Part shown: positions 22,111 to 30,277 of the stretch, piece after piece
Layout of the letters: the number at the start of each line of letters is the position of its first letter
Numbering within the stretch: position 1 is the stretch's first letter
Origin: VFMC01 sp040398525
Lineage (GTDB): Bacteria > Actinomycetota > Acidimicrobiia > Acidimicrobiales > Ilumatobacteraceae
Direction: 5' to 3'
DNA: 64,000 nucleotides
NCBI GenBank assembly: GCA_040398525.1
Contig: JBBATY010000009.1
Coordinates: 1-64,000 of the forward strand
The notes under the pieces: generated by a model
Seen by the model: only the letters and a program-made list of their open reading frames with translations
Databases searched by the model: none
Told to the model about the DNA's origin: nothing
Program-made: the position numbers and the translations under genes

Positions 22111-24173
22111 GACGTACCCCCTGCATCGATGGGATCGACCGTGGACTCGGATGATCGGCCCTCGCGGCGCCGACGGCGCCCGCCCCGCTCGCCACCGGCA
22201 GCGGAGGCTGCACTCCGCTCGGGGAGCGTGACGACGCTGGCGAGGTGCGGTGAGGGTGCTGACGCGTGCGGGAACGCCATGGCGGCGACGAACAGCCGCT
22301 GGAAGTCGGGCTCGGTCGCCGTCTCGATCTTCTCGACGCTCCGAACGGCCTGCTCCATCTCGCGCCGGGCGGCCAGCGACAGCAGCGCCCGCGCCGCGCC
22401 CACTCCGGCAGCGTTACCGACCGAACGCACCCGATCGACCGGGCAGTCGGGCACGAGCCCCAGCACCAGCGCGTACAGCGGATCGATGTGGGCGCCGAAC
22501 GCGCCGGCGAGCCGGATGTCGTCGAGCGTCTCGAGGCCGGCGTGGGCGACGAGCAGATCGATCCCGGCACGCAACGCGGCCTTGGCGAGCTGGATAGCTC
22601 GAACGTCGTTCTGGGTGATCGACAGCTGCACGTCGCCGCGCTCGAAGACGACGTAGCGGAACGTCCGACCATCGGGCACGACCCTGGCGCAGTGCTTGGC
22701 CAGCCCGCCCTGGATCACGCCGTCGGTGTCGATGACCCCGGCGAGGTACATCTCGGCGACCACCTCGATGATGCCCGAACCGCAGATGCCGGAGATCTCG
22801 AGGTGCTCGACCGACTCGGCGAAGCCGGGGTCATCGCTCCACAGGTCGCTGCCGATCACCTTCACCCGCGCCTCGAGGGTCGTCCGGTCGATGCGGACCC
22901 TCTCGATGGCCCCCGCCGTGGCGCGCTGGCCGCAGCTGAGCTGGGCGCCCTCGAATGCGGGGCCCGTCGGGCTCGACGCGGCGAACTGTTGCTTGCTGTC
23001 GCCGAGCACGATCTCGGCGTTCGTGCCCACATCGACGACCAACTGGGTGGTCGCCGATCGATGGGGCCCCTCGGCCAGGACCACCGCCGCAGTGTCGGCA
23101 CCGACGTGGCCGGCGATGCAGGGTCCGACGTAGGCGCGGGCACTGGGCAGCGGGAGATCGAGCTCGAGCGCCGGTAGCTGCACGGCCTCGGCAGTGGCCA
23201 ACGTGAACGGCGCTTGGCCGAGCGGGGTCGGGTCGATCCCGAGGAGCAGGTGATGCATGATCGGGTTGCCGACCAGGACGATCTCGAGCACCCTGTCGAG
23301 CCCGATGCCCGCCTCGGCGGCCAGCTCGGTCACGAGGTCGGACAGCGCGTCGCGGACCGAGGTGGTGAGCTGCTCGTCGCCGCCCGGGTTCATCATCACG
23401 TACGAGACACGGCTCATCAGGTCCTCGCCGAACCGGATCTGCGGGTTCATCCGTCCGCTCGATGCGAGGACCTCACCGGAGGCCAGGTCGCAGAGGTGCC
23501 CGGCAATGGTCGTGGAGCCGATGTCGACCGCGATGCCGGCGATCCGCTCGACGAATCCGGGCCAGACTGCAACGACCTGGCCCGGGCAGTTGGGGTCGTC
23601 GGAACGACGAACGGCCACCGTCGCTGCTCGGTCCTGACCGGCGAAGGCGCGGTGCACCTGCCGGAGCGCTGCAGGCGTCAGCCGATCGACGTGGCGCTGG
23701 TAGTCGGTGGCGAGTTGCTCGACGACGAGATCGCTCATGCTCGCTGCATCGCCGAGCACACTCGGCGCCAGTTCGAGGTAGGCGAGCGAGACCGCCGGGT
23801 CGAGGGTGACGTCGTCGAGAGCGAGCGCCTTGCGCACCACGGGGCGGTGCACCTGGCTCTCCGGCGGGACGTCGGCCACCACATCGCTCTGCACGAGCGC
23901 GCAACAGCCGAGGCGCCTCTCCGGTGCAAGTCCCTTGCGGTCGCGGTAGCGGGTCTCGGTCTCGGTGAAGGCGTTCAGCGATTCCGGTCCGACGTCGATC
24001 GCCCACTTCGCGAACGAGCCGTCCTCGACGGTGACCTGGCACCGACCGCAGATCCCTCGACCACCGCAGACCGAGTCGAGATCGACCCCGAGGCCGCGCG
24101 CGGCATCGAGCAGGGACGTGCCCTGCTCGACCTCGGCCGTGAGGCCGGACGGGGTGAAGACGACGCGCGGCAC
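22107..24173 (-). CDS. RACE-type reductive activator of corrinoid protein (2Fe-2S + ASKHA/DUF4445)
   Basis: A 688-residue protein. Residues 1-100 form a plant-type 2Fe-2S ferredoxin domain with C36-x5-C42-x2-C45 and a later Cys pair at 90-91. From about residue 200 comes the ASKHA ATPase-like domain (VAVDIGSTTIAGHL, VDVGTNAEIVLGD, ISGICGSGIIEVVAEM). RACE proteins (RamA-like function) use ATP and electrons to reduce inactive cob(II)alamin to cob(I)alamin. It lies between methyltransferase genes and overlaps the MttB-like gene. The tail beyond residue 640 is basic and low in complexity. Confidence 0.87.
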   Translation of the reverse strand: MPRVVFTPSGLTAEVEQGTSLLDAARGLGVDLDSVCGGRGICGRCQVTVEDGSFAKWAIDVGPESLNAFTETETRYRDRKGLAPERRLGCCALVQSDVVADVPPESQVHRPVVRKALALDDVTLDPAVSLAYLELAPSVLGDAASMSDLVVEQLATDYQRHVDRLTPAALRQVHRAFAGQDRAATVAVRRSDDPNCPGQVVAVWPGFVERIAGIAVDIGSTTIAGHLCDLASGEVLASSGRMNPQIRFGEDLMSRVSYVMMNPGGDEQLTTSVRDALSDLVTELAAEAGIGLDRVLEIVLVGNPIMHHLLLGIDPTPLGQAPFTLATAEAVQLPALELDLPLPSARAYVGPCIAGHVGADTAAVVLAEGPHRSATTQLVVDVGTNAEIVLGDSKQQFAASSPTGPAFEGAQLSCGQRATAGAIERVRIDRTTLEARVKVIGSDLWSDDPGFAESVEHLEISGICGSGIIEVVAEMYLAGVIDTDGVIQGGLAKHCARVVPDGRTFRYVVFERGDVQLSITQNDVRAIQLAKAALRAGIDLLVAHAGLETLDDIRLAGAFGAHIDPLYALVLGLVPDCPVDRVRSVGNAAGVGAARALLSLAARREMEQAVRSVEKIETATEPDFQRLFVAAMAFPHASAPSPHLASVVTLPERSAASAAGGERGGRRRRREGRSSESTVDPIDAGGTS

Positions 24174-24185
24174 GATGGTCTCCGG

Positions 24186-25085
24186 TCAGCCGCGACTGCG
24201 GCGCCTGCCCTCGCGCCCCTCGCGGGCACCAGCGGAGGCGTTGGGGTCGCGATTGGCCTTGATCCAGGCGAAGCAGTCGCGATCGTTGCCCATCAGCACG
24301 TCGGCGGCCATGATCGCCGACTTCACCTCCGGGTGCATCGGGTTCATGATCGCCGACGACATGCCGTTGGCCATCGCCATCGACAAGAACGTGCCGGTGA
24401 TCTGGTTGCGGTTCGGCAACCCGAAGCTGACGTTCGATGCTCCGCAGGTCGTGTTCACACCGAGCTCGTCGACGAGCCGGCGCAGGAGGGCGAACACCTG
24501 GCGGCCTGCGGTGCCCATCGCCCCGATCGGCATCACGAGCGGGTCGACCACCACGTCGGACGCGGGGATCCCGTAGTCGGCAGCGCGATGGACAATCCGC
24601 TTGGCCACCTCGAACCTGACATTGGGGTCCTCGGAGATGCCGGTCTCGTCGTTGCTGATCGCCACGACAGCGGCGCCGTACTTAGCGACGAGCGGCAACA
24701 CCCGCTCCATCACCTCCTCTTCTCCGGTGACCGAGTTGACGAGCGGCTTGCCCTTGTACACGGCGAGCCCGGCCTCGAGGGCCTCGATGATCGACGAGTC
24801 GATCGAGAGCGGCACATCGGTGATCGACTGGACCAACTGGACCGCCCGAGCCAGCAGTGCGGGCTCGTCGGCCAGGGGGATGCCGGCGTTCACGTCGAGC
24901 ATCTGCGCACCTGCCTCGACCTGGGCCAGGGCGTCGGCCTCGACACGGCTGAAGTCACCGTTCTTCATCTCCTCGGCGAGCAGCTTGCGCCCGGTCGGAT
25001 TGATCCGCTCGCCGATCATGACGAACGGCCGGTCGTGGCCGATCACCACTTCTTTGGTGGCGGAGCTGATGAGGGTGTCGGTCAT
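24186..25085 (-). CDS. Methylcorrinoid:tetrahydrofolate methyltransferase (MeTr/MtgA-like)
   Basis: A 299-residue pterin-binding TIM-barrel protein of the dihydropteroate-synthase-like fold: MIGERINPTGRK, DVNAGIPLADE, LSIDSSIIEALEAGL, DPLVMPIGA and GASNVSFGLPNRNQ, which holds the Asn that protonates N5 in MeTr enzymes. It would transfer the methyl group from the corrinoid protein to THF, giving 5-methyl-THF for the MTHFR-like enzyme. The ATG overlaps the upstream gene by four bases; the frame is open farther upstream but that part is antisense-like. The last 20 residues are Arg/Gly-rich. Confidence 0.88.
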   Translation of the reverse strand: MTDTLISSATKEVVIGHDRPFVMIGERINPTGRKLLAEEMKNGDFSRVEADALAQVEAGAQMLDVNAGIPLADEPALLARAVQLVQSITDVPLSIDSSIIEALEAGLAVYKGKPLVNSVTGEEEVMERVLPLVAKYGAAVVAISNDETGISEDPNVRFEVAKRIVHRAADYGIPASDVVVDPLVMPIGAMGTAGRQVFALLRRLVDELGVNTTCGASNVSFGLPNRNQITGTFLSMAMANGMSSAIMNPMHPEVKSAIMAADVLMGNDRDCFAWIKANRDPNASAGAREGREGRRRSRG

Positions 25086-25441
25086 GGCTGGCTGTCCTGG
25101 CTCTCGTTGGCCGCTGGGTCGCGGTCGGGATCGTTCGGGTCCCAGCCACCGTTGGTGACCAGGGTGTTGAGACGCTCGTTGGTGAACTCGCGCTCGATGT
25201 GCTCGGCGGTCGTGGTGACGCACTCGACGAGGTCGCCCACGACCGCGTGGGTGGTTCGCCGCCACTCGCCCACATACTCCTGGGCGGTCTTCTTGCCGGC
25301 CACCATCGCGGCGCGGTCGATCGCCTTCTGGAAACGGTGGGGGAGCATCACCTGGTGGCGCTCGCTGCCGAGGCGTCCGTTCACCTGGGCCGGGATGTCG
25401 CGCCACATGATGATGACGAGCTCGTTGGAGTTGCGGGGCAT
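25082..25441 (-). CDS. PF13769-type ('virulence factor') small conserved protein
   Basis: A 119-residue protein with the conserved start ELVIIMWRDIPAQV and KAIDRAAMVAGKKTA, features of a small family labelled virulence factor in databases without proven function. In this operon it lies between DUF1638 and the THF methyltransferase, and overlaps the latter (ATGA). A role in assembling or maintaining the corrinoid methyltransferase system is suggested by position only. No signal peptide or membrane segment is visible; the C-terminus is acidic (DPNDPDRDP). Confidence 0.7.
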   Translation of the reverse strand: MPRNSNELVIIMWRDIPAQVNGRLGSERHQVMLPHRFQKAIDRAAMVAGKKTAQEYVGEWRRTTHAVVGDLVECVTTTAEHIEREFTNERLNTLVTNGGWDPNDPDRDPAANESQDSQP

Positions 25442-25442
25442 G

Positions 25443-26090
25443 TCAGACGGTCTCCTCGGTTCGGGTGCGGATCCCCACCTGCACGGCCGCTGAGAAGGGG
25501 CCGAGCCCCGTCCGGCGGACCTCGAAGGCAAGACCGAGTCGCTCGGCAGCGGCACGACCGGCATCGATCACGGCCTGGTCGCCGGACTGGGTGAGCAGCA
25601 GGACACGCCGGTAGTTGCCGAAGTACATGTCGCGTAGCTGCGGGTGACGGTCGAGGCCGAGCCCCTGCCAGACAAGCGCATCGAAGTGCTTGGCGAGGAA
25701 GTCGGTGAGGTAGAAGGTGCCGAGCTCGGAGTCGTGCTCGGCGTGGAACGCCTCCGAGCCGGTGAAGAACTCGTAGCAGTGGTCGCCGGGGAGCCGCACA
25801 GCGCTCGGCAGGTTGTCGATCAGACGATCGAAGCCTCCTCCGGTTCCGCAGTCGCCGTAGCCGAGCAGCACGGTGCGACCCTTGGCCACAGCATCGGTCT
25901 CGGCCAGCACAGCGTCGACTTCACCCGGAAGGCGTTCGGGGCGGTTGTGCAGCGCCGCGGGCAGGTAGCGCACCTCGACGGCGCGTTCGAGGCCGGCGGC
26001 CGCAAGCACGGCGCGCAGCTCGCTCACCAGGGCTCCGCAGGCGATGACGAGTGGACGCGTCTCGCTCGTGGGGATGGAGCGGTCCGACAT
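25443..26090 (-). CDS. DUF1638 domain protein
   Basis: A 215-residue protein matching DUF1638: VIACGALVSELRAVL, LPAALHNRPERLP, LLGYGDCGTGGGFD and GDHCYEFFTG. The two Cys (CGAL, GDCG) and the HCYEFF segment look like a conserved metal or cofactor site. DUF1638 genes recur next to MttB-type methyltransferases; biochemical function is not known to me. One base separates its end from the start of the PF13769 gene, so it is co-transcribed in the corrinoid operon. Confidence 0.75.
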   Translation of the reverse strand: MSDRSIPTSETRPLVIACGALVSELRAVLAAAGLERAVEVRYLPAALHNRPERLPGEVDAVLAETDAVAKGRTVLLGYGDCGTGGGFDRLIDNLPSAVRLPGDHCYEFFTGSEAFHAEHDSELGTFYLTDFLAKHFDALVWQGLGLDRHPQLRDMYFGNYRRVLLLTQSGDQAVIDAGRAAAERLGLAFEVRRTGLGPFSAAVQVGIRTRTEETV

Positions 26091-26095
26091 CGGCC

Positions 26096-26815
26096 TCAGC
26101 GGACCGAGGGCCCGGGTGGCTCGGCCTTGCCGCGGCGGGCCTGGACGAACGACTTCGCCGTCTCGGCGGCGATCGCAGCATCGCGGCAGTAGGCGTCGGC
26201 CCCGATGGCGGCACCGAACTCCTCGTTCAACGGAGCGCCGCCGACGAGCACGATGTACTTCTCGCGCAGGCCGCGCTCGACCAGGGTGTCGATGACCACC
26301 TTCATGTACGGCATCGTGGTGGTGAGCAGCGCCGACATCCCGAGGATGTCCGGCTTGTGCTCGTCGAGCGCAGCGAGGAACTCGTCGGCGTCGGTGTTGA
26401 TGCCGAGATCGATCACCTCGAACCCGGCACCCTCCAGCATCATCGCCACCAGGTTCTTGCCGATGTCGTGGATGTCGCCCTTCACCGTGCCGATGACGAC
26501 CTTGCCGATCGGCTCGGCGCCGGTCTCGGCGAGCAGTGGGCGGAGGATCTCCATACCCGACTTCATGGCATTGGCAGAGAGGAGGACCTCCGGCACGAAC
26601 AGGATGCCGTCGCGGAAGTCGATGCCGACGATGCGCATTCCCTCGACGAGGGCATCGTTGAGCACCTTGTCGGGCGTCCATCCACGGTCGAGCAGGATCG
26701 TCGTCCCCTCGACGATCTCGGGGCCGAGGCCGTCGTAGAGGTCCTCGTGCATCTGGGTGACCAGGTCCTCGTCGGACAGGCTGGAGAGGTCGAGATCGTC
26801 GCCTGCGTCGCTCAT
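26096..26815 (-). CDS. Corrinoid (B12-binding) protein of the methyltransferase system
   Basis: A 239-residue MtbC/MtgC-type corrinoid protein. Residues 10-100 are the helical cap domain (DGILFVPEVLLSANAM); from residue 105 the Rossmann B12-binding domain carries the cobalt-ligand motif GDIHDIGKN (H116), followed by DLGINTD and LTTTMPYM. It carries the methyl group as methylcobalamin between the MttB-type enzyme and the THF methyltransferase. It is the first gene of the seven-gene operon, with two candidate IclR-type operators directly upstream. C-terminal 20 residues are basic/Pro-rich. Confidence 0.92.
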   Translation of the reverse strand: MSDAGDDLDLSSLSDEDLVTQMHEDLYDGLGPEIVEGTTILLDRGWTPDKVLNDALVEGMRIVGIDFRDGILFVPEVLLSANAMKSGMEILRPLLAETGAEPIGKVVIGTVKGDIHDIGKNLVAMMLEGAGFEVIDLGINTDADEFLAALDEHKPDILGMSALLTTTMPYMKVVIDTLVERGLREKYIVLVGGAPLNEEFGAAIGADAYCRDAAIAAETAKSFVQARRGKAEPPGPSVR

Positions 26816-26840
26816 CTGTGCAGTCTCACTTCCGGTGCTG

Positions 26841-26873
26841 TTCCACGATGCGGAATCGTGTCCGTATGCCGAA
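26841..26873. promoter_or_regulatory. Tandem IclR-type operators upstream of the corrinoid operon
   Basis: A 15-base inverted repeat TTCC-N7-GGAA (26841-26855, TTCCACGATGCGGAA) and a weaker copy 18 bases further (26859-26873, TGTCCGTATGCCGAA). They lie 26-58 bases before the corrinoid protein ATG; TAGCGT on the minus strand at 26874-26879 could be the -10. The same motif and spacing recurs upstream of fhs, and nearly so upstream of the IclR gene. Confidence 0.55.
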
Positions 26874-26915
26874 ACGCTAGCAGCTGTCGGACCGGAGAGC
26901 GAAGCGTTCGTCGGA

Positions 26916-27839
26916 TCAGGAGCCGGTGCGGATGGCCTGGATGTGGTCGTCGAAGCCGTCGCCCGTCATCAACGCCCGGCATCGCTCGAAGCGGCCCGTC
27001 GCGTAGGCCCAGAAATCGTCGGCCGGGTTGCCGTTCGCGTGCTGGATGACGCCCCAGAGGGTCCACAGCAGATCGCACAGGGCCTTGTAGACGACCATCC
27101 GCCCGACCGCCGAGGCAGGAGGAGTCCGACCGAAGTACGCCTGCAGCAGCACGGCATCCTGTTCGGCATCGAAGCCACCTTCCACCGACAGATCACCGAG
27201 ATCCCACATCGGGTCGTTGTTCCCCGAGTACTCGTAGTCGATGACGTACATCCGCTCACCCGTGTCGAGGAAGTTCTCGCACAGGGGGTCGCAATGCGAC
27301 GGGACGAGCGGCACCGGGTGTGCCTCCAGCGCGGCGCGGGCCGATTCGGCCCGGGACTGCAACTCGTCGTATCCGACCGGGAGGGTGGCGCCCTTCGATG
27401 CGAGCAACCCCTTGTACTCGTCGATCATCGCGAAGAGACGGAAGTCGACCGCGAACGGTGCTGCAGTGCGGTGGAGCCGGGCGAAGGCCTCGCCCGCTCG
27501 GGCGACACCACCGAGGTCGCGGAACCGTTCCGCGTCCATGGTGACCGAACCCTCGACGTAGCGGGTGACCATCAAGCCGTCCGCGGCGTCGAAGTGCACC
27601 AACGGCGCGTTGACACCCGCCTCGGCTGCGCTCGCTGCAGCCACAGCTTCCGATGCTCGATCGATGTATTCGCTGGTACCGAGCCCGGGAAGCCTGAGCA
27701 CCATCCGGCCATCGTCGGTGGCGACGAGGTAGTTGAGGTTGGTCAGCCCGGCGAGGCGAGTGGCGGTGGTGGGATCGCAGCCGCTCAGCAGGGGGACCCG
27801 TGCGAAGGCAGCCGCCAGTTGGTCGAGCTCGCTCGTCAT
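26916..27839 (-). CDS. Choline-kinase-like phosphotransferase
   Basis: A 307-residue protein of the aminoglycoside phosphotransferase/choline kinase fold: LAGLTNLNYLVA (nucleotide loop), the catalytic Brenner-type motif HCDPLCEN and the metal motif VIDYEYSG, both close to the choline/ethanolamine kinase (LicA) pattern. It would phosphorylate a small amino alcohol such as choline with ATP. It is the third gene of the operon with two demethylating flavoproteins (ATGA overlap), so it may also act on a pathway intermediate. Substrate is an inference from motifs and context. Confidence 0.78.
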   Translation of the reverse strand: MTSELDQLAAAFARVPLLSGCDPTTATRLAGLTNLNYLVATDDGRMVLRLPGLGTSEYIDRASEAVAAASAAEAGVNAPLVHFDAADGLMVTRYVEGSVTMDAERFRDLGGVARAGEAFARLHRTAAPFAVDFRLFAMIDEYKGLLASKGATLPVGYDELQSRAESARAALEAHPVPLVPSHCDPLCENFLDTGERMYVIDYEYSGNNDPMWDLGDLSVEGGFDAEQDAVLLQAYFGRTPPASAVGRMVVYKALCDLLWTLWGVIQHANGNPADDFWAYATGRFERCRALMTGDGFDDHIQAIRTGS

Positions 27840-30277
27840 GCCCGCAGTTTCGCGCCGCTCGGGTCGTAGAGCGCGCCGTCGTGGCGACGAGCGGGAATCG
27901 CCTCGCCGTAGACCTCGATCACGAAGTCGGTGCGATCGGCGAGCTCGACGGGCACGTACCCATAGGCGATGGGCTTGCCGACGGTGTGCCCGAAGTTGGC
28001 GCTCGTGGTGAAGCCGACCACGCGCCCGTCGGCGATGATCGCCTCACCGCTCACGGGGAATGCCATCTCCTCGAGAGTGAACGTGCACAGCCGCCGGGCG
28101 ACCCCGGCCTCGCGTTGCGCGACGAGCGCATCGCGCCCGCAGAAGTCGCCCTTGTCGAGGTCGACGCGCCACCCGAGACCGGCCTCCCACGGAGACGTGT
28201 CAGGGGTGACGTCGGTGCTCCAGTAGACGTAGCCCTTCTCCATGCGGAGCCGGTCGATCGCCCGGTAGCCGACGTCGGCGATGCCGTACGCCTGCCCGGC
28301 TTCCCGCAGCGTCTCGTAGACGTGCGCCGCATACTCGGTGGGGATGTGCAGCTCCCATCCGAGCTCACCGGTGTAGCCGACCCGGAGTGCGAACGCCGGT
28401 GCTGATGCGATGGTGAGCCAGCGTGCCCGCCCGTAGCGGAATGCCGCATTGGAGACGTCGTCCTCGCACACCGACTGCAGCACGTCGCGGGCGTGCGGCC
28501 CACATAGGTTGACGACGGCATAGGCCGAGGTGACGTCGCGGACCGTCACCGAGCCATCGTCGGGCGACTGGCTGCGGATCCACCCCATGTCGTGGGCGCC
28601 GAATGCGGCGCCGGTCACCACGTACCACGTGTCCGGCGCCGTGCGGGCCATCGTGAGGTCGCACTCGATGCCGCCGCGCTCGTTGCACAGCTGCGTGTAG
28701 GTGACGGTGCCGATCGGTCGGTCCATGTCGGCCACCGACAGCCACTGCACTGCTGCGAGCGCCCCGGGCCCGGCGATCTCGAACTTCGCGAACGAGGTCT
28801 GATCGATGAGTGCGACTCGTTCGCGCACCGCCGCGGCCTCGTCACCGACATGGTCGAACCAGTTGGGCGCCCCGAACGACGGACGATCGACGGCCTCGAC
28901 CCCCTCCGGGGCGAACCAGTTCGGACGCTCCCATCCACCGCGCGACCCGAACACCGCTCGCCTCGCGGCGAGGACGTCATGGAGTGGGCTGCGACGGACT
29001 CCGCGGCTGGTGACATGCTCCGACCCCGGCGCCGCGAGCTTGTAGTGGTGGCCGTAGAGCTCGACCATGCGCGGGCCGATGAAGTGCTTCGTGGTGTGGT
29101 GGAACGAGAATCGACGCACATCGAGCGGCCACAGGTCGAGCGACGGACGCCCGTCGAGGATCCACTCGGCCATCATCTTGCCCGCCCCGCCTCCAGCGGC
29201 GATCCCGTAGAGGAAGCCGGTGGCGAGGTAGAAGTTGTCGAGCTCGGGTGCCCGTCCCATCACGAAGTCGGCGTCGGCGGTGTAGGGGATCGGCCCGTTG
29301 ATCAACGAACGGATACCTGCCGTCTCGAGGACCGGCGTGCGCTTGACGGCGAGGTCGGCCAACTGGGCGAATCGGTCGTGGTTCGGGTCGAACAGCTGTC
29401 GCTGGAAGGGATGCGGGATCCCGTCGATCCCGAACGGCACGGTGTCGGGCTCGTAGCCCCCGACGAGCAGCCCGGGGCCGTCGGGCTTGTAGTACACGAG
29501 GTGGTCGGGGTCGCGCATCGTCGGCATGCGGCCCAGCTCGGCGGGCGTGTACTCGCTGATCGGGCCACTCAGCAGGTACTGGTGCTCGACCGCGACTGCG
29601 GGCACGCGGGCCCCCACCATCTTGCCGACCTCCATGCCCCACATGCCGGCGGCGTTGACGACGATCTCGCACTCGATGTCGCCGCGATCGGTGTGGACGG
29701 TGGTCACGCGACGCCCGTCGACCGTCATCCGCTCGACCCTCGTGTGCTCGACCACGCGGGCGCCACGCTGGCGCGCCCCCTTGGCGATGGCCATCGTCAC
29801 GCTCGCGGGATCGATGTAGCCGTCGGTGGGCAGGAACGCTGCCGCGAGCACGTCGACCGTGCTCATCAGCGGGAACAGCTCCTGGGCGCGCTCGGGCGAC
29901 ACGATCTCCATGGGCAGGCCGAAGCTCTTCGCCATCGTCGCCAGGCGCCGCAGCTCCATCACCCGCTCGGGAGAGCACGCCAGGCGCAGGCTTCCCGTCT
30001 CGTGCCAGTCGACCGCCTGGCCGGTCTCGGCCTCGAGGCCGCGGTACATCTCGACGGACTGCTCGAGCATCCGGGTGGTGTTGCGGCTCGATCGGAGTTG
30101 ACCGACCAGACCTGCGGCGTGCCAGGTCGCGCCGTCGGTCAGCTGGTGCTGCTCCAGCAGCACCACGTCGGTCTCACCCATCTTGGTGAGCCAGTAGGCC
30201 ACGCTGCAGCCCAGGATGCCGCCGCCGATCACGACGATGCGGGCACGGGTGGGGATGGTCGGATCGCTCATGGTCAT
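27836..30277 (-). CDS. FAD-dependent demethylating oxidoreductase with GcvT domain (DMGDH-like), copy 1
   Basis: An 813-residue enzyme built like dimethylglycine/sarcosine dehydrogenase: FAD motif VVIGGGILGCSVAYWL (about 15), GATWHAAGLVGQLR with H53 as the probable covalent FAD site, then a GcvT module from about residue 420 and a GcvT C-terminal barrel (GFTTSANFGHTVGKPIAYGYV). Oxidises an N-methyl group and passes the carbon to THF. The start MTM is chosen for the ATGA overlap with the gene upstream; an ATG six bases later is possible. It is a tandem paralogue of the next gene. Confidence 0.87.
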   Translation of the reverse strand: MTMSDPTIPTRARIVVIGGGILGCSVAYWLTKMGETDVVLLEQHQLTDGATWHAAGLVGQLRSSRNTTRMLEQSVEMYRGLEAETGQAVDWHETGSLRLACSPERVMELRRLATMAKSFGLPMEIVSPERAQELFPLMSTVDVLAAAFLPTDGYIDPASVTMAIAKGARQRGARVVEHTRVERMTVDGRRVTTVHTDRGDIECEIVVNAAGMWGMEVGKMVGARVPAVAVEHQYLLSGPISEYTPAELGRMPTMRDPDHLVYYKPDGPGLLVGGYEPDTVPFGIDGIPHPFQRQLFDPNHDRFAQLADLAVKRTPVLETAGIRSLINGPIPYTADADFVMGRAPELDNFYLATGFLYGIAAGGGAGKMMAEWILDGRPSLDLWPLDVRRFSFHHTTKHFIGPRMVELYGHHYKLAAPGSEHVTSRGVRRSPLHDVLAARRAVFGSRGGWERPNWFAPEGVEAVDRPSFGAPNWFDHVGDEAAAVRERVALIDQTSFAKFEIAGPGALAAVQWLSVADMDRPIGTVTYTQLCNERGGIECDLTMARTAPDTWYVVTGAAFGAHDMGWIRSQSPDDGSVTVRDVTSAYAVVNLCGPHARDVLQSVCEDDVSNAAFRYGRARWLTIASAPAFALRVGYTGELGWELHIPTEYAAHVYETLREAGQAYGIADVGYRAIDRLRMEKGYVYWSTDVTPDTSPWEAGLGWRVDLDKGDFCGRDALVAQREAGVARRLCTFTLEEMAFPVSGEAIIADGRVVGFTTSANFGHTVGKPIAYGYVPVELADRTDFVIEVYGEAIPARRHDGALYDPSGAKLRA

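Noticed and set aside
26816..26915. Cobalamin riboswitch upstream of the corrinoid operon
   Set aside because: The region is only 100 bases, and I see no B12-box-like element or fitting fold; the inverted repeats there look like protein operators instead.
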